The notes below the pieces were generated by a model that saw only the letters and a program-made list of their open reading frames with translations, ran no database searches and was not told the DNA's origin. 64,000 nt of DNA from Anthostomella pinea (taxonomy: Eukaryota; Ascomycota; Sordariomycetes; Xylariales; Xylariaceae): contig CAUWAG010000012.1 of assembly GCA_963556695.1 (NCBI GenBank), positions 3,472,001 through 3,536,000 on the forward strand, in the 5' to 3' direction. Positions within the stretch are counted from its first letter, which is position 1; each line of letters starts with the position of its first letter. This document shows, piece after piece, positions 12,923 to 23,767 of this stretch. A program made the translations under genes and the position numbers.

Positions 12923-13945
12923 ATGCCTCCGGAACCCTCTTCTTCCGTGTCCAGCTCGTCGCGAGCGACCACGCGTGCTGACAGACCGGACGCGGAGTTC
13001 CACTACTTCCCCAGACTCCCTGTAAGTGCCCAACTCCAGAAGCCGTTCCCATCGTGCGCCTTGTCCTTTGCCCTTGCAGACTAGTCCATGACTTCGAGTC
13101 TTCCATTGCACAGTGTTATTACAACCAACTGCGTCGGCCCGAGTGCTGTACTGTATAGTACATACTGACGCTCGGTGACATAGGTTGAGCTGCAGCTCAT
13201 GATTTGGGGTTTCTATCGAGGGTCGAAAGCTATCCGCCACTCCTTCTCCATAAAGAACGGCCAACGGGTCTACGCGGCATTTGATGAGGAGAAGGGAAAG
13301 ATTGTTAGCATCCGTGCGAAGCGAGGCGATTCCAGCATTGTTCCAGGAGTGCAGAATATTCGGTTGACTGGTAAAGTCTGCTTCGAGACGAGAGATTGGG
13401 CCATAAAAACGCTGTGGAAGCCGGCTTCGTGGGTTGAACACGAGAGACGCGACACTTCTGCGGCTGGCGTGCTTGCAGACTTTGAGCACGATGTGTTCTA
13501 TTCCGACCTTATCAGTTTCATCAGGCGATCTCGTAACCCGCCTGGCTGGTTTCGCTTCGTGCGTAACCCTATCAGCCAAAGCAATCTCACAAAACTGAAG
13601 GGCGACCGCTGGGTCCTCAAGGTGGAGAAGTTGGCGCTGCCTCTGTGGTGCCATGGACCTTCGCCGGATCAAGCCGATGAGTTTGATATGAAGGTTCTCA
13701 CGCGCATGACGTCATTGAAAACTGTCATGTTTGTCTTTGGGGGTTGTGAATTGACTACGATCGGGGGAGGGCACGGATTTGAGCTGTTCAGGGCAGCCCG
13801 AAGCGGATGCTCGCCGCTCAACAACAAGGTCTATAACGCAGTTATTGAAGCGCTTGGTGCTCGGGCGAAAGATATCGATTTACAGTATGTTGTAGATCGG
13901 GCCGACCCACCGGGCCAGATACAACAGCCCCGAGCGTGGCGCTGA
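12923..13945 (+). CDS. 2EXR-domain protein of unknown function
   Basis: Two exons, 12923-13021 and 13184-13945, encode 286 residues. The splice joins FHYFPRLP to VELQLMIWGFY, giving the hallmark of the fungal 2EXR domain (F-x-F-P-x-LP-x-E-L-x-x-x-I-W). This family is greatly expanded in Pezizomycotina and has no established biochemical role; it resembles F-box proteins at the N terminus. The rest includes a segment with WFRFVRNPISQSN and a stretch beginning MTSLKTVMFVFGG, which is the usual pattern of such proteins. The first 25 residues are Ser-rich and probably disordered. The intron has a GTAAGT donor and keeps phase 0. A member of the same family, but broken, lies at 49093. Confidence 0.88.
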
Positions 13946-14575
13946 GCACTGTGTCGAGCGAAAGGGGTAAGCGGCTGATCTGCACTTCAAGCGCAGGAAA
14001 CACTGCTGCTAACAGCTGTGATGAGGTCAGGCCAAATGTATCACTGTTGCTTTGCTCTGAAATGCTTCACATCTATCTCTGTGTAGCTTGGCGAGGTATG
14101 TAGGATATAACTTCATCAACAGACTTCGGAAGTTAAATTCCTCTATGTTTACTATTTTCTCCAAGTGAATACGACAATCTATGGTCATCAAACATCTAGC
14201 GGAGCGATGTCGGTATAGCGAACTTTTACACACGGTATCTGCAAAGCTTAAGGATGAGAGACTTGCATAACGATCCCATGAAACACAAGGACAGCTGGAG
14301 CTTGAGGATGGAATAGGATATAGCTTTCGACTCCTTTGAGTACGGAGGTCCGAGTCAGCCTCTGTAATCCCCTCACATACGGCGTATGGGGGTCGAGCCC
14401 CCTGGGAACAGAAGTCAGAATGGCCAGTAAGCACATGATCAGCGACTCACGGCCAGTATCAGGTTGTTGGTTGTGGGGGTCCGCCAAGGGAAACCTAGAT
14501 ACCCTGAGTAGCTGGATAAGTGTGATCCCGGTCGACGACACCCAGCGCATATCTGAGTGTCACCATGTACTACTA
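13946..14575. other. Intergenic between convergent genes
   Basis: Contains the presumed 3' ends of the 2EXR gene and the minus-strand regulator. I see no gene or repeat. Confidence 0.5.
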
Positions 14576-17511
14576 TTACACCCCTTGCTGGTGCTTAACA
14601 CAGTAAGCAGGACACGAACACACCACCTCGGGCCGCGTCCAGGCGAAAGTGTCGAGCAGGTCGAAGTCGAAGTCGACCTGGCCCGAGAAGTCCCAGTCGA
14701 AGGTAGGAGCGGCGGCGGCGGCCGGCGGCGTCGACGTTGATATCGAGGCGGGGTGGTGGGGCCCGGGGGGCGCGCTGCTCAGCGCCTGGTCCAGCACGTG
14801 CTGGATGATGGTCTTGGCGTCGCCGCAGAGATTGCCGTTTGGCGCCGTCGGCTTGATCCAGTCGAGGAAGCCGACTAGGAGGCTGAGTTTTTGGATTATG
14901 GCTGAGCGGGTTATGGTGGGGGTGGTGGCGGTAGGTGAGTTGGATGAGTTGGATGGGCGGCGGCGGTATAGTGGCGTTGGTTGTAGGAGCTCTTGGCAGA
15001 GGATGCCGCCGCCGGGGACGGCGTAGGCCATTACCTTGGGGTTGGCTGTTAGCTGTGGTGGACAAATGAACTGCTACCTTAGTGGGATGGTGGATGGTGG
15101 ACGGTGGATGGTGGATGGTTAGAGGGATGGATGTACTGTAGAAGATGTGGAGGACCAGACAATGCAATGTCATGGGGCGGGCGGACTTACCAACCACTCG
15201 CAATCGGCTCGCGCATCGATGAGACGGTCCTGGTGCGTCCAGAATGGGAGCGTAAAGGTCACCAGCTCGTAGCTGACGGCCAGAATATCGCTCTGCGTGT
15301 GTCCGTGACGCAGCAGCAGTCGCTCGACGAAAAACAGGTTCTGTAGGTGCTCCAGGCGCAGCAGCGTGCGCGAGCCCAGATCGCCGACCACGACGGCTGG
15401 GTCCTCGAGGTCGCCGGCGTGGTAGTGCAGGAAGTCGGGGAAGGCCTCGAACGTCTGGATCTCCCGGTCGCGGATCTCGCTGGGAACGGGGGGAAGGTGT
15501 TGTTAGTACTTAGTACTGATGGGGTGGAAAGGGGGCAGGGTGGGTGATCTCCCCAACTTGGTGGCCTACAGAAGCGTCTCGATGGACGTGGCTTGGGCAT
15601 GTCCGAGTGCGAGCTCGAAGATCTCCTCGCGGATCACTGCTAGCACTGCGACAGTTTGTGTTAGTAAGTTCCCTAGAGGAGACGAGAGAGTTTCGGGAGG
15701 AAGCAGTGTATCTGAAACCCCACGTAGGCTACACTGGACGACTAGCACTCTTCAGTAGTAAAAGTGGGCATGGAAGAACCCCCAGAGAGCTGCTTACTGG
15801 ACCGCGCACGAATCGGACTGCCGGAGTAGAGGACCCCATCCGTATTCCAGCCGTTCGCATCCAGTTTCTCCCTAGCTCTGGAGAGCGTATCCGGGTCGGA
15901 GAACAGGTCGTCGTTCCTGAAGTCCAAAAACCGCGGCGTGGATGCGAAGCGCCGACTCATCAAAGGGGGTCTGCCCGTGAAGGACACGAACACCATGTCG
16001 ACTGTGTATATGTTCCAGTACAGCCGTCTCTTGAACTCGGACGTCGTGGTCGGACGGTACGGCCCCGTGTCTCCAAGCGCGTGGTAGCCGAGGAAGGTGA
16101 GCAGGGCTACGCTGTCTGCGTGATAAGTCCACGCTTTGAGACCTGGGACAGGGCACGTCAGCAACATGTGACCTCGTCTTCCAGGACATTCCTGGAGGGT
16201 GAGGTGGGGAATATGGAATAGAAAATGGGTGTGCCAGGACAGCCACAAGACTTACTCGCGTCGCCGGCGAACATCGACTCGTACACCGAGCGCCTGAGAA
16301 GCATGTTTAGGAGTAAAGAATTAGCTGCAGAGAAGTCTCGGCACAGCTCAATGCACAAGCCGAGACACTCCCTCGTGACAGGGGTGGGGGAGCAGCCGTA
16401 CTCGTCCTGCGTGTAGCTCTTCCGTATCGCCATGGTCTTGGCATTGAAGTCCCAAAGGCAGAAGATCAGGCCCAGGGTTTCCCAGCGGATATTCTTCCCC
16501 GTGAACTGGTCCAGCCAGCGGTCCGGCATGGCCTCGTCGTCGGAGAAGGGCTTGGCCGTGTTGTCGCACAGGATGGGCAGAAGCTCCTCCAGGTCGGCGT
16601 CGTTGCGGTCCGACTCGAAGTAGTGGCCGAAGTGGTCGTAGAACAAGTCGGTCACCTTCCTGGTGAGATAATAGATCCAGGACTCGTACGGACGGCCGCG
16701 GAGGACGTGGCGGCCGCGGAAGAACAGCCGGCCGTTCATCTCGTCCGGCACGTTGCTGCGTCTACGTCAGCATCCTGTCTTGAAACCCGGATGGAAGGTC
16801 TGTAGATGAAGAAGGAAGGGCGACTCCAAAGCTTGTTCCCGAAACCAAGGTTCAGGGTTTCGTGGTGGGACGTTTTTATACGTACCGTAGCACCGTGAGA
16901 CACATGTCGCGCGTCTTGGGCGAGAGCTTCCGCGGTCGGTCTGTGACGGAGGCTTCACGGCTCGTGCTCCCCGGGGACGTCAGTGATTGGGTCGCGCCGG
17001 ACCCTTGCAGGCGCGACAGGCTGTCCTGGGTCTCTTCGTAGACGGTGGTGTAGCTGGTGAAGCCGAGGTAGCCATGTTTTACGGATGTCATGCTTAACGC
17101 ATGCTCGTCCGCGTTTGCATCGGGCACCTTCCCGGCGGGCCTCCCATTGGAACCGCGCTGGACTGACGAGCGGGTTGGCACCGGGGACGGCAGTAAGTCC
17201 CTTGGGATGGCTGCCGTTGACACTGGGGAGGGGAGTGTATCTCTTGATATCGCTGCCGCTGCCGCTGCTGCTGGCGTCTGTGCCGACGAGACGACGTAGA
17301 CGCAGTCGTCTCCTTGTCTCCGCTTCACGCACCGGTTGCAGGTGGGCTGACTATGGTCGCAGGCCACCTTGCGCTTCCGGCACGGCTTGATTTGACCGTT
17401 AACGTCTGCCTACATGATGCGGTGAAGGCGAGCCGAGAGCACACTCACCTCGCACGCCTGAGGGCGGCCGTTCGGCCTACGAAGCACTGGCGTTTCCGGT
17501 GACGAGGTCAT
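14576..17511 (-). CDS. Zn(II)2Cys6 transcription factor with fungal_trans domain
   Basis: Predicted 743-residue nuclear regulator in seven exons: 17511-17449, 17385-16886, 16755-16256, 16142-15798, 15645-15570, 15479-15191 and 15034-14576. All junctions keep phase. The first intron joins QACE to PCRKRKVACDH, completing a C6 cluster (C-x2-C-x6-C-x6-C-x2-C-x8-C) at about residues 20-48. The middle (LFFRGRHVLRGRPYESWIYY to about TGRPPLMSRRF) matches the fungal-specific transcription factor domain (PF04082 type), including the usual RRLYWNIYTVDMVF motif. A Ser/Ala-rich linker with Pro follows the cluster, and the C-terminal 100 residues are rich in Pro, Ala and Asp, possibly an activation region. 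The fifth exon (76 nt) has a clear CTAAC branch before it. Nothing adjacent identifies its targets. Confidence 0.92.
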
Positions 17512-18309
17512 GGCAGGCCGCTCGATGGGGACTTGGCATGTCAGAAACGGCGTAGCTATTGATCCATTTGATCCATCGTTCGCTGGCAGCCTGGAGCCGC
17601 AACGCAAGCCGTGGTGAAGTCGGCATGGTTTGTGAAGGTCTCGGCTTAGGGGTTTATGATGGGGCCATGACTCGGCTTCGGCTTCGGCTTCGGCTTGCGG
17701 GCAGTGGCATCCTTAGCACATCTTTGTCATCCCTGGCACCCCGCAAAAGGATGATAGATCATACACTCCAATTTGCTGGGAATCGGGGAACGAACTTGGA
17801 TCATTTGACCCACCTGCGTTGCTCACGGTCTGGTGATGGTAAGGAAAGCGAGGGGGCGACGCAGGTTCACCACGTGGGCCGGGAACTCTGCAGGTGCCCC
17901 GGATTCCTTCCAGGATTGGATTAGTCGAGCCTCATCGTCAATACCTGGTCATTCCGAAGCCGAGAGGATGCAATTCTTCCTGCAGGCCGCGCCTCTCCCT
18001 ATGACTCTTCGCCGATGTGGGCTGACAGGCATATGTAAGATTTTGAGTCAGAACTGTATGCCGGGGCACACTTGGATGGTACATGTTTGTATGGAATGTA
18101 TAAAGTGGTGGCCTTCGCCAGTCCTAGGTGAGCGATAGAGGAATACCATCAGTCTATGATCTATCAGACAGCTCACACAGAATCAACGCAAAGGCAACCA
18201 AATACACTCTTCCATACAGTGATACAATTCGAACTTTCCGCCCAGATCGGCTATTCCATGCACTGATACCCTTCAAACTTTTCGTCCACCTGAACACCCC
18301 TATTCCACC
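17512..18309. other. Divergent intergenic region
   Basis: Upstream region shared by the minus-strand regulator and the short plus-strand gene at 18310. It contains a short GGCTTC hexamer run near 17672-17697. No gene is seen. Confidence 0.5.
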
Positions 18310-18744
18310 ATGTCCAACTCCCTGAACACCGCAGCAGTCTCCTCCCGCCTACAACAGGAGCCGTCAACACAGCAGCCACTGCCAGGAATCTCTCCCACCC
18401 GCCCACGATCCGCATCAGCAGCATCGGAAAGGACTCTCGTTGGTGAAGGTGTCGACGTCGGTTCAAAGTCCGACAAGGACGTGGAGACCGACGCCGCGGA
18501 GACAGAGTCGACCTCTTCGTCCACCATCATGTGCAAGACGAAGGCAATGCTCAAGTCGAAGCTGAACTCGAAGAGCTCGAAGCCCAAGCTGGTGCCGAAC
18601 CCATCGGATCGGTACATGTATCCCACCACGGCTTATTCGTGGCGGGCGTTGTATGGTGAGTGATTATGGCACTACCTTGACCGTACATGCAGGTATTATT
18701 GGATCTGCGTAGCTGACCCAATAACCACAGAAATGAAGCCTTGA
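18310..18744 (+). CDS. Short Ser/Lys-rich hypothetical protein
   Basis: Two exons, 18310-18655 and 18731-18744, give 119 residues. I recognise no family. The N-terminal 70 residues are rich in Ser, Thr, Pro and Glu and look disordered. A basic patch follows (KTKAMLKSKLNSKSSKPK), then a conserved-looking tail DRYMYPTTAYSWRALYEMKP. The intron (GTGAGT donor, CAG acceptor) is inferred because it gives a tidy stop shortly after; unspliced reading would stop a few codons on. There is no signal peptide or membrane segment. The gene is supported only by frame and splice signals. Confidence 0.5.
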
Positions 18745-19113
18745 ACCGTGGACATTGCACACGGCTAGTGATTCGAAGCGGACGAATTCGGCGTCGCAAA
18801 TTGGGACACCATTGGGACGTGGGCGGGGGGTTGGCTTACATCTGTTATTGGATGCAAGGAGTTATCAACAAAAGTTCTCAATCGAGATTGATATGAGCTG
18901 GCGCAAGGGGATTCGGGGACTGGGCATTGAACACCGTGCTTGACGTCGACTATGGACGGCAGATAGGAGGAATATAATCATCGATTGAATGATAATGAAC
19001 TGCTATTAATTATAAAGTATTCATAATTCTCCACCTACTCCGTGCTCCTCATTGCCAAGGCGCACAACGTGGCTTCCCCCCCTGTTCCACCTCCAAGAAC
19101 AGGTACTTCGACT
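18745..19113. other. Intergenic between convergent genes
   Basis: Only about 370 bases, partly A+T-rich near 18970-19030 and probably 3' untranslated sequence of both neighbours. No gene is seen. Confidence 0.5.
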
Positions 19114-19467
19114 TCATTTACAAAGAAACGAGAACGACTTGGTCGAATAGTGCTGGGCAAAACAGAACTGTTTGACTGTCCCCTGGTCGTACGCCATGTT
19201 GATATCCTTGCAATTGTCGTCCGAATAGACGAAGAACTCGGTGCTGTCGCCGAGATCTTCGGTGTAGAACGCTCCCGCGGTTCCGTTCGTCTTGTAGCAG
19301 TCGCAACCGTCGCCGTTGAACTGCGTGCAATTTTGGCTGTTGGCGACGGTGCAGTCGTCTGAGAAGTCGTCGTGAGTTGCACAGAAGGTGACATTCCACG
19401 CCGAGGCACTGCATGTGTGGATAAGGGGCAGCAGGAAGGCTGCGAGGAGGGAAACGTGTCGCTTCAT
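19114..19467 (-). CDS. Small secreted cysteine-rich protein (effector-like)
   Basis: Single-exon 117-residue protein. Residues 1 to about 23 form a clear signal peptide: MKRH, a hydrophobic LLAAFLLPLI core, then a small-residue SASA cleavage region. The mature part, about 94 residues, has eight cysteines, enough for four disulfides, and is acidic. It has potential N-glycosylation sites (NVT, NCT, NGT). No enzyme motif is present. Size, secretion and cysteine content fit the small secreted proteins that plant- or insect-associated fungi use at the host surface, but the same pattern is found in self-defence or wall proteins. The family is not recognised, so the role is inference. The gene faces away from the disrupted SET gene and is not in a cluster. 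Confidence 0.82.
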   Translation of the reverse strand: MKRHVSLLAAFLLPLIHTCSASAWNVTFCATHDDFSDDCTVANSQNCTQFNGDGCDCYKTNGTAGAFYTEDLGDSTEFFVYSDDNCKDINMAYDQGTVKQFCFAQHYSTKSFSFLCK

Positions 19468-20291
19468 GGTCGTGGGGAGGGGCTAGTTGTGTTGTCGACG
19501 TTGAAGTGCGGTGAGCCGACGTTGGGACAGAGCTGGTGTTTCGTGTTGAAATGAACTCGATCGCCAAGGCCAAGTAAGCTTCTGTGCCTTATACTTGGCT
19601 ATTTCTCGGCAATTCCTCAGCTCCAGGAATAGTCACGATGCCTAAAGGAAGAAGTGACGTATAATTGGGGTGCTGCCGGGCATCCTTCGATCTACACGCT
19701 CCTGCCGCTCCCTAAGGCGAATCGCGCCAGAATTTCGCGCTGTTGCCTCCTCGTCTCGGGAGAGCTGCTTCGACTGAATGAAAATAAATGAAGTTAACAC
19801 GAGGCTGTTCCTCTACTCGGATTATTGGGGGTTCCTGGTTTTGCGATTGGTTCGGCAGTCGTGTGACGCTGCAGACAGCCGCATCGCCAACAATTCGCGA
19901 AACTCAGTGACCCCGCAACCATGGGTGGTCAAATAGATCCCATGGGAGTCTCCTACCTCGTCTTGTTCACGGTGTCTGTTTAAGAGTCAGTTATCCATAT
20001 CTTGAGATAGGAAGCCTCTCATCGTCGTCCCTTACCTAAGCATAATCGGCCACGCTGCCCAGACGCACCCGTTTTGCACTGAGCCCATCGAGACCAAAGA
20101 GAAGAAGGGGCACGGAGTTGGGGGGTTATACAGGGCTCCTGATGAATACCAGAAGAGATGCCTCCTGACAACCTGTCCAAGAAGGCAGACAGCTTGGATG
20201 CAATGCCTAGCATAGCAGGTAAAGGCTCGTCGGTCACGAATAGCACACGAGACGAGTCCCTGACGGCTATCATGTAGAACAACCTCCCGAT
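19468..20291. other. Divergent intergenic region
   Basis: Presumed promoter of the secreted-protein gene on one side and of the SET gene on the other. No gene or repeat is recognised. Confidence 0.5.
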
Positions 20292-21649
20292 ATGGTGGAG
20301 ATCCGCCCGGCCGGTTCCATGGGCAACGGCCTGTTTGCAACCCAAGACATACCCCGAGGCACGAGAATCATAGCCGAAGCCTATATTGTCTCCATACCCA
20401 GTAGCTTTGGCTTTGGAAAATATCATGACTGCCTGACTTCTGCGCTGTACGACAACACCTGTCGAAAGCCGAGTTGACGAATCTCGACCAACTTTATTGC
20501 AACACCTCCCATATCACGGAAGAGAATCGTTCAAGGACGCGTCAGTGGTACAGAGATCAGGGTATAACCGACATGAACGGGAATACCTTGAAAGGCAAGA
20601 GGCTCCAGTATATCGCGAAGGCCACTCTCAAGCGGTACGCGCTTTTTCTCTCCAACAGGGTGATGATGGGAGGCGACGGCCAATATGGCGGCGGTGTGTT
20701 CTCACTGTATAGCCGTATCAACCATTCGTGCATCCCGAACGTCCACAACACGTATAATCCAGATGATAGACCAGTTCTGGGTGCATTGATGATTGATTGT
20801 TGTTCTATCTAGATCTATCTCTCTGGCCGACCAGAATTGTTGAATGGGAGCCGGAAATAGACACCGGAAGATCTCCAGTGGGGCAGAGACGCACAAGGCA
20901 TCTGACCCACCAAGAAGACAGATGATCAATCTCTGTACGCTGAAGAACAACAACAGAATACACTGGTCAACCTGAATAGTCTGAACTCGCTTGCATCCGT
21001 GTATTCAACAAGAATCGTCTGCCAGATAATCTGTCTGTGTGGCTGAGGCACAGCCACAGATAGACGTGGTCTGTCACCAGACTTATAACGTCTCACTGTA
21101 CATTCGATCTGTAACATCCCGGCTGGGGAGCAGATACATGTTAGCTATGGTAGCAGCGCATATCGCACCCGTGAGCAGCGAGATCAAGAGTTAGATCAAT
21201 GGGGGTTCGTGTGCAGCTGCCTGGCATGCACTGACCCAGCGATCGAACCCGTCAGGCAGCGCATATTCGATCTGGACCAAGAGCTGGCGGCCTGGGAAGC
21301 GCACGGTAGAAAAGGGAGGCGATTTGCTGGACTCTCGATGCCAGCCAGCCTAAACGAGGCCCTGCGATCTGCTGAAGAGCTGGCGGAGCTCTTGAAGAAG
21401 CAGGGTCTGGAGGAGATGGAGCTCTGCAAAACGTATGTCTCTACTCGTCGTTCGAGAGGTTCGTACTCACTGCTCTTCAACCTATTGACTGACAGGTCTA
21501 GATATCGGGATTGCTCCAATTATTGCCATCAGTTGGGGGATGTTGACGCGGCGATACACTATGCGCAGAAGGAGCTTGACATTGAGCGTTGCATCATGGG
21601 GATGGAGGCACAGCACTTGCGTGATGGCATGCATGGCGCTGAGTACTAG
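20292..21649 (+). pseudogene. SET-domain protein gene broken by a frameshift and a solo LTR
   Basis: The pieces together match a fungal SET-domain protein of the SMYD/TPR-associated type, which would be a protein lysine methyltransferase. The N-terminal part (MGNGLFATQDIPRGTRIIAE) is followed by DFCAVRQHLSKAELTNLDQLYCN in another frame, so there is a 1- or 2-base indel near 20429-20440, inside a small TGACTGCC/TGACTTC near-repeat. The catalytic core YSRINHSCIPNVHNTY lies just before the LTR at 20798. After the LTR, at about 21117, the frame resumes with IPAGEQIHVSYG and the post-SET cysteines WGFVCSCLACTDP. A normal intron lies around 21433-21498. With the insertion, no functional SET domain can be made. 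Confidence 0.88.
20798..21116 (-). mobile_element. Solo Copia-type LTR inserted in the SET gene
   Basis: About 319 bp. Read on the minus strand it starts TGTTACAGATCG and ends AGAACAACA, the TG...CA ends of a Ty1/Copia-type LTR. The SET gene reads directly up to one side and resumes on the other. I see no matching 5-bp target duplication (left flank TTGAT, right flank TCCCG), which fits a solo LTR left by recombination or later erosion. A related fragment lies at 1138-1290. No internal gag-pol sequence is present. Confidence 0.85.
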
Positions 21650-23767
21650 CTTCAGCACCTTCAGCAGATGGGTGAAAGCCGGGAGGGGAACGTGGAATAA
21701 TCAATGACGGGCTCCAGGGAAGATTGTAAGATGCGTTCGAATGGAAGCCAGCCGAAATGTAAGCGACACGGCTTGGATGGGGCGGGCATCTGTCATCAAT
21801 AGACATCTGTCGTCAACAGAGAGGATTGCCTTGTTCGGTGTGAGCGAGCATGCATCAAAATGGCTCGATGTGCGACGAAATAATGTCTGTTCTGTCTTGC
21901 GTTAGAGCGACTCTCAATGTTGGCATGCGGTTTCCACAGTCACCCTGTCAGCTTGTCAGCTCGTGAATGTTATGATTGGAAGGATCTTGGTTGGATCAAT
22001 TGCTTCGCAATGCGGCACCTTATGGCCGACGAAGACAGCTTCCAAGTTTGACCAATATATTTGAGGCCGGAGAGGCTGTAACCTAGAGAATTTTGTCGAC
22101 GCCAAGGGGGAAGGTCCTCCATCACGTTGCTTGCTGACTCATGCGATCAAAAGGCCTTCAGCGCCAGAAGATCAAACGGCCGGGAGCCAAAGCAAATTCG
22201 CGCGGCCGAAGAACCCGCAGCTATTACTCGATATTTATCACTGAACCGGCCCTCCATCTTACTTGGTGCTTCCGAATCAGGCGGTAATGTGAAGTTATTT
22301 TGAGCTTGTGGCTGGCGTGACGTGAGCATTACTCGAGCGATTGCTCGATAGCATCGAGAAATGTATTCTCGATAAGAATTGCAGATCTGCGGTCTAACTA
22401 CCAGATGGCGCTGATGGTACCGACACACAGTGCCCGTTCCGCTAGGAATTTGTCGGGCCGGTCGTGGTCGGGTTCGAATGTTTACCTACCTAGGTATGCC
22501 AATGAAACTTAACGCATTTATGCAAGGCGCGTACTTGCGTCGGGTATGTCGAAGAGAGTCGGTTGAGTCTTCGTATATAGTTAAGATTCGGTGATTAGTT
22601 CATTGTCTAGGTGTTATTTACTACATGTATCATATTGTGTTGATGGTTTTTGTATAAGTCGGCGAGCTCCGACAGAACTCTACCGTGTCAAACGTACTAT
22701 GACTAACATGTAGACTCAAGCCTGCTATTAATACACTAGCGAATCAGAACTTGCCGATAACACCAACAAACCTCCCTGGATTCAGGGTCCTCTCACACAT
22801 GCAGGCCGACAGCGGCGACAGTATCCCCGTAGCCGTTCGTTGGCACCGCCTTGTACAGTACATACCACATGGTCCGTGTAGACACCAAATGGGCCCAGTC
22901 CACTATTAAGAGACCAATCATTCAATGTCAGTAAATAATCGGCCGAAGATGGAGGGTTTTAATTGGTCAGAGAAGTGGCTACAGGGCATTAGATACCATC
23001 ACAGATAATCCTTCAAGTACAGTACCGGATTTCAGGGGGGTCGGTGCCAACGAACGCTTAAGGGGATACACCTGCGAACTTCCTTATCAAGATATCTCAA
23101 CCTCCCTTGCCTACCGTGGACGACCCCCTTTCAGGACGCATCCCGAACTCCCCTACCATGAGGGCGGGAGCGCCGGAGGGGCATGCTCCATCCCGTCTTC
23201 TCGCGATAATGCACCCCACAAGATGTGATCGTGCGACACCGACATTCCCCGTGGGCCGTATCGAGCCAGAGTGATGCGAAAGCGTGCCCGGGTAGTCTGG
23301 CGATTGATCCGAGGTCGAGACTCTGATTACTCGATTGTTCTCCCTTGCCCTTGGGGATGCCATGCCCGCCATGGTTTCTATACTCTGATTCACTCCATTC
23401 ATGTTCTTTATCTCATCCATACCCGCTTATCTTCCGCCTGCCAACCTATCGTGAAGTATCAGCGAGCGGCTGCTTCCTCGAGGTCTCACCTTCATTCCAC
23501 CCTTTTTCTCTACTTCAGCTGCTGTCGTATCTATACCTACCTGTGCCTAGGAACCTTGCCTACCCACTTCCTGCAGGTAGTCTCTGGTGTTGTTCTGCGA
23601 ACCCGACTTGCCTTCCACTCCCCTATCGCCTACCCCCACCATCCAGAGACCTTGACACGATAAGCCGATCACCCATCGTAACCCTCGTCGGTTCCTGGCT
23701 GTCTGACAAGCCCAATTCGCCAGCCACCAGGCTTTCAGGAGTGTGACTGCTCTTATAATCCTTCAGA
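21650..23767. other. 2.1-kb intergenic region upstream of allantoinase
   Basis: No supported gene. Around 22330-22375 several short TCGA-centred inverted repeats cluster (ACTCGAGCGATTGCTCGA and similar). From 23340 on it is pyrimidine-rich, as in a fungal promoter and leader, and includes the GATA motifs annotated separately. Confidence 0.5.
23408..23663. promoter_or_regulatory. Candidate GATA-factor sites upstream of allantoinase
   Basis: HGATAR motifs occur at 23408-23413 and 23427-23432 (both TTATCT, i.e. AGATAA on the minus strand) and at 23658-23663 (CGATAA), all within 360 bp of the allantoinase ATG. In filamentous fungi, purine catabolic genes are controlled by GATA factors of the AreA/NIT2 type, which bind such sites, often paired. 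The motif is short, so chance occurrence is possible. Confidence 0.45.

Noticed and set aside
14380..14410. tRNA T-arm-like GGGGGTCGAGCCCCC
   Set aside because: There is no matching acceptor, D or anticodon arm around it and it lacks the TTC core. A chance palindrome.
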